Assembly (NCBI RefSeq): GCF_003367395.1
Contig: NZ_CP031417.1
Location: forward strand, 2,480,001-2,544,000
Direction of reading: 5' to 3'
DNA from: Pseudolabrys taiwanensis
GTDB taxonomy: Bacteria > Pseudomonadota > Alphaproteobacteria > Rhizobiales > Xanthobacteraceae
Length of the DNA stretch: 64,000 bases
The notes under the pieces are model-generated. The model did no database searches. It saw only the letters and a list, made by a program, of their open reading frames with translations, and was not told the origin of the DNA. Positions 10,127 to 18,547 of the stretch are shown one piece after another. Each line of letters begins with the position of its first letter. The first letter of the stretch is position 1. Made by a program: the position numbers and the translations under genes.

Positions 10127-10155
10127 CGGGGCGCTTCGGCGCCCCGTTTTGTTTT
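10127..10155 (+). terminator. Rho-independent terminator of ctrA
   Basis: The stem CGGGGCGC / GCGCCCCG with a TTCG loop (10127-10146) is followed by a T-rich tract, 12 bases after the ctrA stop. Confidence 0.9.
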
Positions 10156-10268
10156 CAGGCTGTTCGTTTTCTCACGTTTGCTTTCCGGCAAGTCGCGGCT
10201 TTCGTTTTTCAGTAAGCCGGCGCATCCCGTTCACATCCGTCGTTGCTTCCGGCGCGCACCTATCAACC

Positions 10269-10385
10269 CGTCATGCCCGGGCTTGTCCCGGGCATCCATG
10301 ATGAGCTTCACGTTTGAGAGCCGTACGCTCTGTCATGCCAAGAGGCACGGCCTCATGGATTGCCAGGTCAAGCCCGGCAATGACC
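10269..10385. repeat. Dispersed palindromic repeat (CGTCATGCCCGGG type)
   Basis: It begins CGTCATGCCCGGGCTTGTCC and ends GTCAAGCCCGGCAATGACC, with internal complementary segments (CATCCATGA / TCATGGAT). This is a widespread rhizobial intergenic repeat form. No gene is present. Confidence 0.65.
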
Positions 10386-10441
10386 GTGGGGAAAGTTACG
10401 AGCAAGCGTTCGACCCGTGTCGAGCCGCACGGACTCCGCCC

Positions 10442-10510
10442 CGTCATCCTGAGGGTGCGAGCCGCTTTAGCGGCGAGCCATTGCAAGTCGGCTGTAGCCG
10501 ACTTGCACAC
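10442..10510. repeat. Repeat with a 12-base perfect inverted repeat
   Basis: It starts CGTCATCCTGAGGGTGCGAG and contains GCCGCTTTAGCGGC, then the perfect dyad TGCAAGTCGGCT / AGCCGACTTGCA (10482-10507, two-base loop). It looks like another dispersed intergenic repeat. Confidence 0.6.
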
Positions 10511-10599
10511 TTCAAATCCGATGTCGGGCAAGCCCCGACACCGGTGGATGAACGGCCGCAACGCTTCGCCGATTCAGTTCACCCGCTTCGCGGTTCAAG

Positions 10600-10693
10600 G
10601 CCCTGCCCTTGTTGCGTCGCGTGCATCTTGAAGGAGCCCAGTTGGGCTCACTCCTCCCAACTTGCCCCGGGGCGAAAGCGCCGGGGCTTTTTT
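10600..10693 (+). ncRNA. Candidate anti-Shine-Dalgarno small RNA
   Basis: A GAGCCC-AGTT-GGGCTC hairpin (10635-10650) is followed by the single-stranded motif CTCCTCCC at about 10651-10658 and then a strong intrinsic terminator, GCCCCGG...CCGGGGC with TTTTTT. A hairpin, an exposed CUCCUCCC and a GC-rich terminator are the hallmarks of several alphaproteobacterial trans-acting sRNA families. I see no clear promoter, so the 5' end is approximate. An alternative is that this is only the terminator portion of an intergenic repeat. Confidence 0.4.
10664..10693 (+). terminator. Strong intrinsic terminator
   Basis: GCCCCGG and CCGGGGC arms around GGCGAAAGCG (10664-10687) are followed by TTTTTT. No protein gene lies directly upstream on this strand, which is what suggests an RNA gene here. 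Confidence 0.8.
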
Positions 10694-10758
10694 GTTTGAG
10701 AACGTGCGGCGCATTGGCGCCTTCCCAAACGCGGCCGTGTCCGGGCTTGCCCCTTGCT

Positions 10759-11070
10759 CTACGCCGCCCTCGGCTTGATCGCCTTCAGCTTGTCGCCGAT
10801 CTGCCGGCGGCGCGCCATCAGATCGTGCGCGGTTTGCAGTTGCAGAAAAAACCCTTCGCTCAATCCGAAATAGCGTGCGAGCCGCAGATCGGTGTCGGCC
10901 GTGACGGCGCGCTTGCCGAGCACGATCTCATTGATACGCCGCGGTGGCACAGCGATCGCCCGCGCGAGCGCCGTCTGCGACAAATCCATCGGCTTCAAGA
11001 ATTCCTCGATCAGGATTTCGCCCGGATGCGGGTTCGGCAGCAATTCAGTGGTAGTCGACGATCGCGACAT
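10759..11070 (-). CDS. higA: HigA-family antitoxin
   Basis: A 103-residue antitoxin with an XRE-type helix-turn-helix: PHPGEILIEEFLKPMDLSQ, then ALARAIAVPPRRINEIVLGKR. This is the HigA/VapI pattern. The start ATG at 11070 has AGGAG upstream; longer in-frame extensions are not supported. The gene begins inside the 3' end of the toxin gene (26-base overlap), giving the toxin-first order typical of higBA. It should neutralise HigB and bind the upstream palindrome to repress the operon. Confidence 0.88.
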   Translation of the reverse strand: MSRSSTTTELLPNPHPGEILIEEFLKPMDLSQTALARAIAVPPRRINEIVLGKRAVTADTDLRLARYFGLSEGFFLQLQTAHDLMARRRQIGDKLKAIKPRAA

Positions 11071-11326
11071 GCTCGGCTCCTGCTTCGCTCCAGAAGAAAA
11101 CGATGCGCCACTGATCGTTGATGCGGATGCTCCATTGTCCGGCCCGGTCGCCGCCCAACTTCTCCAACCGGTTTCCGGGCGGCACCCGCAAATCGTCGAC
11201 ACGCCTCGCGGCATCGATAAGACGCAATTTGCGTAGCGCGACAGCCTGGATATCGAACGGAACACGGCGACTGCGCTCGCCGAGCCAAATCTTTGCCGCT
11301 TCCCCATCACCGAAGCTGACGATCAT
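11045..11326 (-). CDS. higB: HigB-family toxin (RelE-like mRNA interferase)
   Basis: About 93 residues if started at ATG 11326; a GTG at 11332 would add two. RelE/HigB features include IQAVALRKLRLIDAA, LRVPPGNRLEKLGGDR and GQWSIRINDQWRIVFFW, the last two being the conserved basic catalytic face of this family. Ribosome-dependent mRNA cleavage is the known activity of HigB. A promoter read upstream (-35 TTGATC at 11358-11363, -10 TATATT at 11335-11340 on the minus strand) puts the transcript start almost at the ATG, so the mRNA may be leaderless. Confidence 0.87.
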   Translation of the reverse strand: MIVSFGDGEAAKIWLGERSRRVPFDIQAVALRKLRLIDAARRVDDLRVPPGNRLEKLGGDRAGQWSIRINDQWRIVFFWSEAGAEHVAIVDYH

Positions 11327-11334
11327 GGACACGG

Positions 11335-11363
11335 AATATAACGCACAACGTTATACGGATCAA
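11335..11363 (-). promoter_or_regulatory. higBA promoter and overlapping operator
   Basis: On the minus strand, TTGATC (11358-11363), a 17-base spacer and TATATT (11335-11340) form a sigma70-type promoter. The perfect dyad TATAACG-N5-CGTTATA (11337-11355) covers the -10 and spacer, as expected for HigA autorepression. Confidence 0.7.
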
Positions 11364-11400
11364 TAAGAGCACTCCGCTTAAAAATATTCCTATAGCATTA

Positions 11401-11428
11401 TTGACTATGATCCTATTTTGACTATTAT
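11401..11428 (+). promoter_or_regulatory. Candidate sigma70 promoter in an AT-rich island
   Basis: TTGACT (11401-11406) and TATTAT (11423-11428) are spaced 16 bases apart, and TTGACTAT is repeated at 11418. The island (about 11363-11432) is strikingly AT-rich against its surroundings and points into the structured block at 11435-11870. Confidence 0.45.
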
Positions 11429-11434
11429 CTCCTC

Positions 11435-11870
11435 ATCCCACCCACCGAGGGGCGTCGTCGCGAGACGCAAACGAGGACGGGGCGGGATGCGGCGCCCGCG
11501 GACCGGCCCCGTAAGCCGGTACTCGGGAGGTCTCGGGACCCGCCCTGGGGGCACTACGACCCCTGTGCAGGGAGCCTGCTAGCAAGCCGCCGTGTGGAGG
11601 TCCGCGGCCCGAGGCGCGACAAGGCGATGAGCCGAACTGGCGCCGCGGGAGCCACGACACCAAGGCCGTACAGGCTGACGGTGACGGGCGGACGCCGCAA
11701 CGGCAGCCTGAAGCGCGGACCCGGGAACAGAAATCGCCGCCAGGGAGCGCCGCGGGGCGCGCACCCTTTCGTCGAAGGGTGCACACGCTCCGTAGCGCAA
11801 ATGAGTGGCGCCAACGGCGTCCACTTGTTTGCGCGAGCGTGGTCTTAAGTGGAAGCGCCTCGCGGCGCTC
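11435..11870 (+). other. GC-rich structured block without a credible gene
   Basis: ORFs exist in several frames on both strands but none shows a recognisable protein family or a convincing start. Many local inverted repeats are visible: GGGCGGG / CCCGCCC enclosing ACCGGC / GCCGGT (about 11478-11542), GCACCCTT / AAGGGTGC (about 11760-11782), GTGGCGCC-AAC-GGCGTCCAC, and AGCGCC-TCGC-GGCGCT (11854-11869). It follows an AT-rich promoter-like island. A structured RNA or a dispersed repeat element are the two main readings. From 11870 to 12169 I see nothing further except the leader of the next gene. Confidence 0.4.
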
Positions 11871-12169
11871 CTTCCCCTCCTTCGCGAGGGCCACGGAAAA
11901 CGGGCGAACCCGGCGCCCTGACAAACAACACGGGCGGCGAAGCATTGGCTTCTTCGCGACAACGAGCGATCTTTTCACAATTGAACGGCGTCGCTGTGCG
12001 CAACGAGCGCGCTGCGATCAAGACGGAGGTTCCATTGCACGACCGCCGCTCGCCAAATGTGTTGCCTGTGCATCATCACCGCGCTGTTCGACGGCGACGG
12101 CGGCATTAGTTGTGAATTCGTGGCCGCAAATGTTCGTCAGCGACGTGGTATCCTACTAACGTCCCATTC

Positions 12170-13873
12170 ATGACACACTCTCGCCATCGCCGATGGATTG
12201 GCGCCGCGCTCCTCGCGACTTTTTCTGCTGGCACAGCGCACGCCGCAGATCTCACCAAGCTGCCCGTTAAAGTTCCGCCGGTTGCGTCGTGGAATTGGAC
12301 GGGTCTCTACGCCGGTGTGCATGCGGGCGGCGGACTTGGCTTCTCCGAAGCCGGCAACCCTTACGGCACGTCGATCTACGGCGACAAGATTCGCACACCC
12401 GCTTTCATGCTCGGCGGACAGGTCGGCTACAACTGGCAACCGGTCGGTTCGCCGTGGGTGTTCGGCGTCGAGGGCGAGCTGAGCTGGCTCGATGCCGACG
12501 GCACCGTCACTTGCTTTGCACCCAACGGCACAATGACGTCGTCGACCTGCAGCGCGCGGCCGCAATACACCGGCGCGTTGACCGGTCGTATCGGTTACGC
12601 CTTGGGTCCGACGCAGCGCACGCTTATCTACGGCAAAGGCGGCGCCGCCTTCCTGCATAATCGCATCGACGCCACGAGCAATTTCGGCTTCGGCGTATTT
12701 CCGATCACGACGACCGACTCCAGCAACACAAGCTGGGGCTGGACGCTCGGCGCCGGCGTCGAACAGGCGCTGTCGCCGGCGTGGTCGTTGAAGCTCGAGT
12801 ACGATTACCGGCACTTTGCCGATGTCTCGCTGGACACGCCGGCAACCTTCTCGACTCCGCCGGGCGGCGCTTTGCCGACGCCGGTCGCGGCTTCGAGCAC
12901 CAGCGTGCGCCAATCGATGCACACGGTGAAGCTCGGCCTCAATTATCATTTCGGCGCGCCGGCGAACGCCACCTGGGGCCCGGATGCCTATGCGGCGATG
13001 GCCTCGGCCAAGCCGGGCGACAGCGGCTGGAACGTCGAGGTCGGCGGCCGTTATTGGTACAGCAGCGGCCGGTTCCAAAAAGACCTTCCCGGCACCAATG
13101 CCTCTTCGACCAATCTGATCTCGCGGCTCACTTACGCCGATCTCACGGGCCACAGCGGCGAAGTGTTCGCTCGCATCGACACGCCATGGCGCGTGTTCGT
13201 CAAGGGTTACGCCGGCGCGGGCAAGATCGCCAGCGGGCGCATGAACGACGAGGACTGGGGCCTTACGGGCAACAGCGGCGGGCCGCCGTATACCGGCTAT
13301 TCGAACACGCTGTCGAACCTCAGTTCGACCGACATGAACTATCAAACGATCGATATCGGCGTGAACCTGCTGCAAGGTCCGGGATTCAAGTTCGGTCCCT
13401 TCGTCGGCTACAACCGCGTGCACGAGCAATACGCGGCTAACGATTGCGCGCAGACCGCCTCGCCCACGTCGGGCATCTGCACGCGGACCATCACCAACAC
13501 CGCCGTCATCACCGAAACCGACACGTGGCAGTCGCTGCGCGTCGGCGCGGCCGGCGACGTGTGGCTCGCACGACGCTGGCGGCTCACGGGCGACATCGCC
13601 TATCTGCCTTACGTGCGCTTCTCGGGCGTCGATAATCACTGGCTGCGTTCGCTGGTGATCGACGAATCCGGCCGAGGCCGCGGCGTGCAGATGGAGGCCT
13701 TCCTCTCCTATTACGTCACGCCGCAGTTCAGCGTCGGCGTCGGCGCCCGCTACTGGGCGATGTGGACCACGAGCGGCGACGACGCCTTCAACGGCTCGCC
13801 GACGGAGCGCTCGGACACCTATCGCTACGAGCGCTTCGGCGGCCTTTTGCAGGCGAGCTACAAGTTCGATTAG
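12170..13873 (+). CDS. Two-domain outer-membrane protein: Omp25-like barrel plus omptin-like barrel
   Basis: 567 residues with a signal peptide ending HAA at about 26. Residues 41-262 form an Omp25/RopB-like beta-barrel (WNWTGLYAGVHAGGG, LGGQVGYNWQ, YGKGGAAFLHNR, closing VKLGLNYHF). Residues 287-567 form a second barrel resembling omptins: RMNDEDWG places Asp360 and Asp362 where OmpT has its Asp83/Asp85 pair, and FSGVDNHW places Asp488 and His490 like Asp210/His212. The chain ends YKFD, a terminal beta-strand. It could be a surface protease; that activity is inferred from these residues only. A close paralogue follows after 32 bases. Confidence 0.8.
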   Translation: MTHSRHRRWIGAALLATFSAGTAHAADLTKLPVKVPPVASWNWTGLYAGVHAGGGLGFSEAGNPYGTSIYGDKIRTPAFMLGGQVGYNWQPVGSPWVFGVEGELSWLDADGTVTCFAPNGTMTSSTCSARPQYTGALTGRIGYALGPTQRTLIYGKGGAAFLHNRIDATSNFGFGVFPITTTDSSNTSWGWTLGAGVEQALSPAWSLKLEYDYRHFADVSLDTPATFSTPPGGALPTPVAASSTSVRQSMHTVKLGLNYHFGAPANATWGPDAYAAMASAKPGDSGWNVEVGGRYWYSSGRFQKDLPGTNASSTNLISRLTYADLTGHSGEVFARIDTPWRVFVKGYAGAGKIASGRMNDEDWGLTGNSGGPPYTGYSNTLSNLSSTDMNYQTIDIGVNLLQGPGFKFGPFVGYNRVHEQYAANDCAQTASPTSGICTRTITNTAVITETDTWQSLRVGAAGDVWLARRWRLTGDIAYLPYVRFSGVDNHWLRSLVIDESGRGRGVQMEAFLSYYVTPQFSVGVGARYWAMWTTSGDDAFNGSPTERSDTYRYERFGGLLQASYKFD

Positions 13874-13905
13874 CGCCCTGCGCTAAAGTCATCGGGTGAG
13901 CGGGT

Positions 13906-15594
13906 ATGGCGGTGTCGTACGGTCGGTTGTTTGTCGGTGGCGTGCTCCTCGCGACATTGTCCTGCGCTCATGCGCAAGCGGCGGATCTCGAAAGACAGGC
14001 CTTCAAGGCGCCGCCGCTCGTCGTTTGGAATTGGACCGGCCTCTACGCCGGCGCGCATGCCGGCGCGACGTTCGGCGCCGCCGACATCTCCAGTCCCTAT
14101 GGCCCGTCGATCTTCGGCGATCAGATCCGCACCCCGGGCCTCTTGCTCGGCGGACAGGTTGGCTACAACTGGCAGCCGGCGGGTTCGCCCTGGGTCTTCG
14201 GTATCGAAGGCGAGTTGAGCTGGCTCGATGCCGACGGCAGCGGCAATTGCTTCGCGCCGAACGGCGAATTCACGTCGTCCACGTGCACGGCGCGGCCGCA
14301 ATATACCGGCACATTGACGGGCCGCATCGGCTACGCCTTGGGACCGACCGGACGCACCTTGCTGTACGGCAAGGGCGGCGCCGCGTTCCTGCATAACCGC
14401 GTCGACGTGACGACCAACGAAAACTTCGCCGAGACGTCCGCGGCGACGCACAGCAGCAACACGGTGTGGGGCTGGACGGTCGGCGCCGGCATCGAACAGG
14501 CGCTGTCACCGGCCTGGTCGCTGAAGCTCGAATACGACTACCGGCGCTTCGCCGACTTCACGATGGCGACGCCGCAGACGGTGACCACCGCCGAAGACGG
14601 CACCGTCACGCCCGTGCCGGCTTCGAGCACGAGCATTCGCCAATCGACGCACACGGTGAAGCTCGGCCTCAACTATCGCTTTGGCGCCGACGCGAACGCG
14701 GCGTGGGGCCCGGGCGAACAGGCTATGGCCGCGGTCACGCCGACGGGCGATTGGAATTTCGAGATCGGCGGCCGCTATTGGTACAGCTCCGGCCGCTTCC
14801 AGAAGGACGTGCCGAGCGAGCACAAGACGTCGACGGTTTTGGCCTCGCGGTTGACCTACGCCAACGTCACCGGCCACAGCGGCGAAATCTTCGCGCGTCT
14901 GGACACGCCCTGGCTCGTCTTCGTGAAAGGCTTCGCCGGTCTCGGCCGCATTACCGACGGCCACATGAACGACGAAGACTGGGCCGTCAAGAATCCCGAC
15001 ACCAATCTGTCAGGCGCCTATTCGAACACGTTCTCGAATCTGGTGGCGACCAACATGAACTACCAGACGATCGACATCGGGCTCAATCTGCTGAGCGGCC
15101 CCGGCTACAAAGTCGGGCCCCTGGTCGGCTACAATCGCGTTTACGAGCGCTATGCGAGCAGCGACTGCGTTCAGTTCGCCACGACGGCGTCCGGCATTTG
15201 CGGTCCCAATGTCGGATATGGGCCGCTCATCACCGAGACCGACACGTGGCAGTCGCTGCGCCTCGGCCTCGCCGGCGACGTGTGGGTCACGCCGCGCTGG
15301 CGCATCAGCGCCGACATCGCCTGGCTGCCTTATGTGAGCTTTACCGGTCAGGACAATCACTGGCGCCAATCGCTGGTCGCGCAAGAGAGCGGTACGGGCC
15401 GTGGCGTGCAGATGGAGGCGATCGTCTCGTACTTCGTCACGCCGCAATTCAGCGTCGGCGTCGGCGCGCGCTACTGGTCGATGTGGACGACGGCGGGCTC
15501 GGATATCTACGACGGCACCCTCACCGATCGCTCCGACACCTACCGGTACGAGCGCTTCGGCGGGCTGTTCCAGGCAAGCTACAAGTTCAACTAG
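13906..15594 (+). CDS. Tandem paralogue: Omp25-like barrel plus omptin-like barrel
   Basis: 562 residues, collinear with and highly similar to the preceding gene, so a tandem duplication. The signal peptide ends near QAA at 26, the first barrel spans 41-260 and the second about 283-562. The omptin-type dyads are kept: HMNDEDWA gives Asp356/Asp358 and GQDNHW gives Asp483/His485. The linker between the barrels and the 425-445 loop (CVQFATTASGIC) are the main variable parts, as expected for surface loops. The 3' end converges with cheR across 17 bases. Confidence 0.8.
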   Translation: MAVSYGRLFVGGVLLATLSCAHAQAADLERQAFKAPPLVVWNWTGLYAGAHAGATFGAADISSPYGPSIFGDQIRTPGLLLGGQVGYNWQPAGSPWVFGIEGELSWLDADGSGNCFAPNGEFTSSTCTARPQYTGTLTGRIGYALGPTGRTLLYGKGGAAFLHNRVDVTTNENFAETSAATHSSNTVWGWTVGAGIEQALSPAWSLKLEYDYRRFADFTMATPQTVTTAEDGTVTPVPASSTSIRQSTHTVKLGLNYRFGADANAAWGPGEQAMAAVTPTGDWNFEIGGRYWYSSGRFQKDVPSEHKTSTVLASRLTYANVTGHSGEIFARLDTPWLVFVKGFAGLGRITDGHMNDEDWAVKNPDTNLSGAYSNTFSNLVATNMNYQTIDIGLNLLSGPGYKVGPLVGYNRVYERYASSDCVQFATTASGICGPNVGYGPLITETDTWQSLRLGLAGDVWVTPRWRISADIAWLPYVSFTGQDNHWRQSLVAQESGTGRGVQMEAIVSYFVTPQFSVGVGARYWSMWTTAGSDIYDGTLTDRSDTYRYERFGGLFQASYKFN

Positions 15595-15611
15595 GTGACG
15601 GCGGCCTGGCC

Positions 15612-16490
15612 CTACCCCTTGGCGGCGAAGCGAAGCATCGCCCCCGGGGCCGCGCCGCGCGGGGCGAAACGCGCCGCCGGATTCGGCGCATAAAGGCCGC
15701 GCTTGTCGACGACCGGCTTGAACGCGTCGGTGAGGCCGACAACGGTCTCGGCCGCGCCGAGCACCAGAAAGCCGTCGTCCGACATCTGCTTGGCGACGCG
15801 ATTGAAGACGCCGATCTTCGAGTCCTGATCGAAATAGATCAGCACGTTGCGGCAGAACACGATGTCGAACATGCCGAGCGGCGAGAAGTCCTTGAGCAGA
15901 TTGAGCGGACGGAATTGCACCATGCCGCGCAATTCGGGCGCGACCTGCCACATCTCGCCCTCCTTGCTGAAGAACTTCACCAGAAGATGGATCGGCAGTC
16001 CGCGCTGCACTTCGAACTGGCTGTAAAGACCGTGCCGCGCGCGCTCGAGCACCTCCATCGAAAGGTCGGTCGCCAGGATGTCGATGCGGAAGCCGGCGAG
16101 CGCCGCGCCCATGCTCTTGAGCGTCATGGCGATGGAATACGGCTCCTGACCTGACGAGGCCGCCGTGCACCAGATGCGGATGCGCTTTTCCTTGGCCCGC
16201 GCCGCGATCAGCGAGGGCATAATGGTATCGCGCAGATGATCGAACGGGATCTTATCGCGGAAGAAGAAGGTCTCGTTGGTGGTCATTGCCTCGACCACCT
16301 CGGTCACCAGCGGCGCTTCCGCCTGGGCCTCGCGCAGCTTGGCGATGAGTTCACCCAAGCTTGTCAGCCCGTGACGGCGCGCGAGCGGCAACAGCCGGCT
16401 TTCGGCGAGATACTGCTTCTCCGCGGGCAAGACGAGGCCGGAGCGCTCGTGCAGCAGCCGGCGCAGAAAATCGAAATCCAAGGGGCTCAC
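15612..16490 (-). CDS. cheR: Chemotaxis methyltransferase CheR
   Basis: 292 residues from GTG 16490, whose GTGA overlaps the cheB stop codon. CheR transfers methyl groups from SAM to glutamates of chemoreceptors. The N-terminal helical domain is followed by the SAM-binding segment [28 protein letters not shown], and [14 protein letters not shown]. It is the last gene of the cheA-W-Y-B-R operon. Both receptors at 25.9-29.9 kb end in a pentapeptide of the kind that tethers CheR. Confidence 0.92.
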   Translation of the reverse strand: MSPLDFDFLRRLLHERSGLVLPAEKQYLAESRLLPLARRHGLTSLGELIAKLREAQAEAPLVTEVVEAMTTNETFFFRDKIPFDHLRDTIMPSLIAARAKEKRIRIWCTAASSGQEPYSIAMTLKSMGAALAGFRIDILATDLSMEVLERARHGLYSQFEVQRGLPIHLLVKFFSKEGEMWQVAPELRGMVQFRPLNLLKDFSPLGMFDIVFCRNVLIYFDQDSKIGVFNRVAKQMSDDGFLVLGAAETVVGLTDAFKPVVDKRGLYAPNPAARFAPRGAAPGAMLRFAAKG

Positions 16491-17638
16491 GCGCGTTCTC
16501 CCGCAAACAGGCGGGCGAGTTTCGGCCCGATATCGGTAAGCGGCAGCACGGCGGAACAGAGACCGGCCATCGCGACTTGGCCAGGCATACCCCAGACGAC
16601 GCTGCTCGCCTCGTCCTGCGCCACGACATGACCGCCGGCGGCAACGACTTGTTTGGCTCCGGCCAGTCCATCGTGACCCATACCGGTCAACACCAGCGCC
16701 AGCGCCTTCGTACCCCACACCGCGGCGGCGGACGTGAACAAGGGGTCGACCGAAGGCTTGCAGAAGTTGATCAAAGGCCCGTCGTCGAGCGCGATCACGA
16801 TGGCGTTGTCGCGGTGCACGACCGACATGTGGCGGCCGCCGGGGGCCAGATAGACCGTACCGGCTTGGACAGCCTCGCCATCCACCGCCTCACGCACGGG
16901 ATGCTTGATGGCGCGGGTGAGATGTTCGGCCAGGATGGCGGTGAAGGTCGGCGGCATGTGCTGGGTAACGAGGACGGGCGCGCGATCAAGCACAGGCCCC
17001 GCCTGCGTCAGCACGGCATTGAGGGCCTGCGGCCCGCCGGTCGAGGAGCCGATCAGCAGCGCGCGCGGCGGCGTCAGCGGCATCGGCCGCAACGCGATAT
17101 CCGCATGCGCGTGGGCGCTCGGCTGTAGCGGCGGCGCGATGGTGGCGGCGCACGGCGCCGGTGCCGCGAGGATGCTGCGGCGGCGCAGGGTACGCAAACC
17201 AAGCTGCCGGATCTTCTCGATCAGATCGCGATGGAAGTCGGCGCCGACATTGATCTCGCGGGACGTTGCGGGCTTCGGGATGTAATCGGCGGCGCCGAGC
17301 GCCAGCGCGCGCAAGCTGACCTCGGCATTCCGGCGCGTCACCGTCGATGCCATGATGACGACGACATCGCGCTTCTTGGCGAGCAGTTGCGGCAGCGCGG
17401 TGATGCCATCCATGTCCGGCATCTCGACATCGAGCACCACCACGTCCGGTGCGACACGCTCGATCTGGTTCACCGCCTCGCGGCCCGACCGCAGCGACGC
17501 GACGAGTTCGAGATCGGGCTCGGCTTCTACCCAGCGCGCGAACAGCCCGCGCACGACGATGGCATCGTCGACGAGCATGACACGGATGCGGCGACCCACG
17601 GCGAACGCGGTCGAATGCGGTGCAACTACGAGAGCCAT
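16487..17638 (-). CDS. cheB: Chemotaxis methylesterase/deamidase CheB
   Basis: 383 residues: a receiver domain with Asp70 in [13 protein letters not shown], a linker of about 60 residues, and a CheB catalytic domain with Ser199 in IGSSTGGP, His227 in VTQHMPP and a late Asp in LTGMGHDG. It removes receptor methyl groups when phosphorylated by CheA. The start MALVVAPHS lies 19 bases after cheY, and the stop overlaps cheR by 4 bases, so translation is likely coupled. Confidence 0.93.
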   Translation of the reverse strand: MALVVAPHSTAFAVGRRIRVMLVDDAIVVRGLFARWVEAEPDLELVASLRSGREAVNQIERVAPDVVVLDVEMPDMDGITALPQLLAKKRDVVVIMASTVTRRNAEVSLRALALGAADYIPKPATSREINVGADFHRDLIEKIRQLGLRTLRRRSILAAPAPCAATIAPPLQPSAHAHADIALRPMPLTPPRALLIGSSTGGPQALNAVLTQAGPVLDRAPVLVTQHMPPTFTAILAEHLTRAIKHPVREAVDGEAVQAGTVYLAPGGRHMSVVHRDNAIVIALDDGPLINFCKPSVDPLFTSAAAVWGTKALALVLTGMGHDGLAGAKQVVAAGGHVVAQDEASSVVWGMPGQVAMAGLCSAVLPLTDIGPKLARLFAGERA

Positions 17639-17657
17639 AGGCTTGACCGGATTTTGC

Positions 17658-18023
17658 TCAGATCAAGCCGACTTCCTGGAATTTGGCTTCGACAATCTCC
17701 TTGTCGAAGGGCTTCATGATGTACTCGTTGGCGCCGGCATGCAGCGCGCGCGCAATATGCGCGACGTCGTTCTCGGTCGTGCAGAAGACCACCTTCGGGG
17801 CGTCGCCGCCCGGCAGCCGCCGCAACGAGCGCAGGAACTCGTAACCGTCCATCTTGGGCATGTTCCAGTCGAGCAGGATCGCTTCCGGCAATTGCCGCCG
17901 GCAGCTCTCCAGCGCCTGCTCTCCGTCTTCCGCCTCGACGATCTGGAAGTCGAGTCCTTCGAGAATACGCCTCGCGACCTTTCGGATGACGCTGGAGTCG
18001 TCAACGATCAAGCATGTCTTCAT
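17658..18023 (-). CDS. cheY: Chemotaxis response regulator CheY
   Basis: A 121-residue single-domain receiver. I choose ATG 18023 because GAGGA lies 8 bases upstream; the longer in-frame start is unsupported. The phosphoacceptor is Asp52 in [11 protein letters not shown], with the acidic pair VDD at the N-terminus and the conserved Lys in IMKPF. It should carry the CheA signal to the flagellar switch. Confidence 0.92.
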   Translation of the reverse strand: MKTCLIVDDSSVIRKVARRILEGLDFQIVEAEDGEQALESCRRQLPEAILLDWNMPKMDGYEFLRSLRRLPGGDAPKVVFCTTENDVAHIARALHAGANEYIMKPFDKEIVEAKFQEVGLI

Positions 18024-18076
18024 GACACAGTCCTCACCAAGTTCTTTGCAGCTACCGTTGCCGTTCTGGACAAGGT

Positions 18077-18538
18077 TCACGCCGCTATCGCGGTCGTGCC
18101 GATATCAAGCACCCGATCGACATCGACGAGCATCAAGAGCTGCCCGTCGAGCCGGTAGATACCCGACGATACGCGCGCAAGGCGCGCATCGAGATTGATC
18201 GGGTTCGGCTCGCGCATGGTCTCGTCGAGCTTGTGCACCTCGCCGATACTGTCGATCAAAAGACCATAGGATTCGCCGCGAAGCTCGACGCCGACGGCCA
18301 TCGGCGTCGCGTCGCTCTCGCGCGGCGGCAGCCCGAGCCGCTCACGCATGTCGATCAAGGTCACGATGCGGCCGCGCAGATTGAGCACACCCGCGAACTC
18401 CGGCGACGCCAGCGGCACGCGCGTGATCCGCTCGGGCAGGAAGACATCCTGCACGCTGCGGATCGGCATGCCGAACAGCTGACCGCCGATCATGGCGGTC
18501 ACGTATTCCTGTAAAGTGCGGTCGCCGGCTTCGTTCAT
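18077..18538 (-). CDS. cheW: Chemotaxis coupling protein CheW
   Basis: 153 residues of CheW fold: FGMPIRSVQDVFLPERITRVPLAS, then GVLNLRGRIVTLIDMRERLGL and YGLLIDSIGEV. It links CheA to receptor tips. It lies 9 bases downstream of cheA. A second, more divergent cheW accompanies the receptor genes at 29968-30522. Confidence 0.92.
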   Translation of the reverse strand: MNEAGDRTLQEYVTAMIGGQLFGMPIRSVQDVFLPERITRVPLASPEFAGVLNLRGRIVTLIDMRERLGLPPRESDATPMAVGVELRGESYGLLIDSIGEVHKLDETMREPNPINLDARLARVSSGIYRLDGQLLMLVDVDRVLDIGTTAIAA

Positions 18539-18547
18539 GGTCAGCCA

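Noticed and set aside
11433..11978. 181-codon minus-strand frame in the GC-rich block
   Set aside because: No family, no Shine-Dalgarno and competing open frames on both strands; inverted repeats explain the sequence better.
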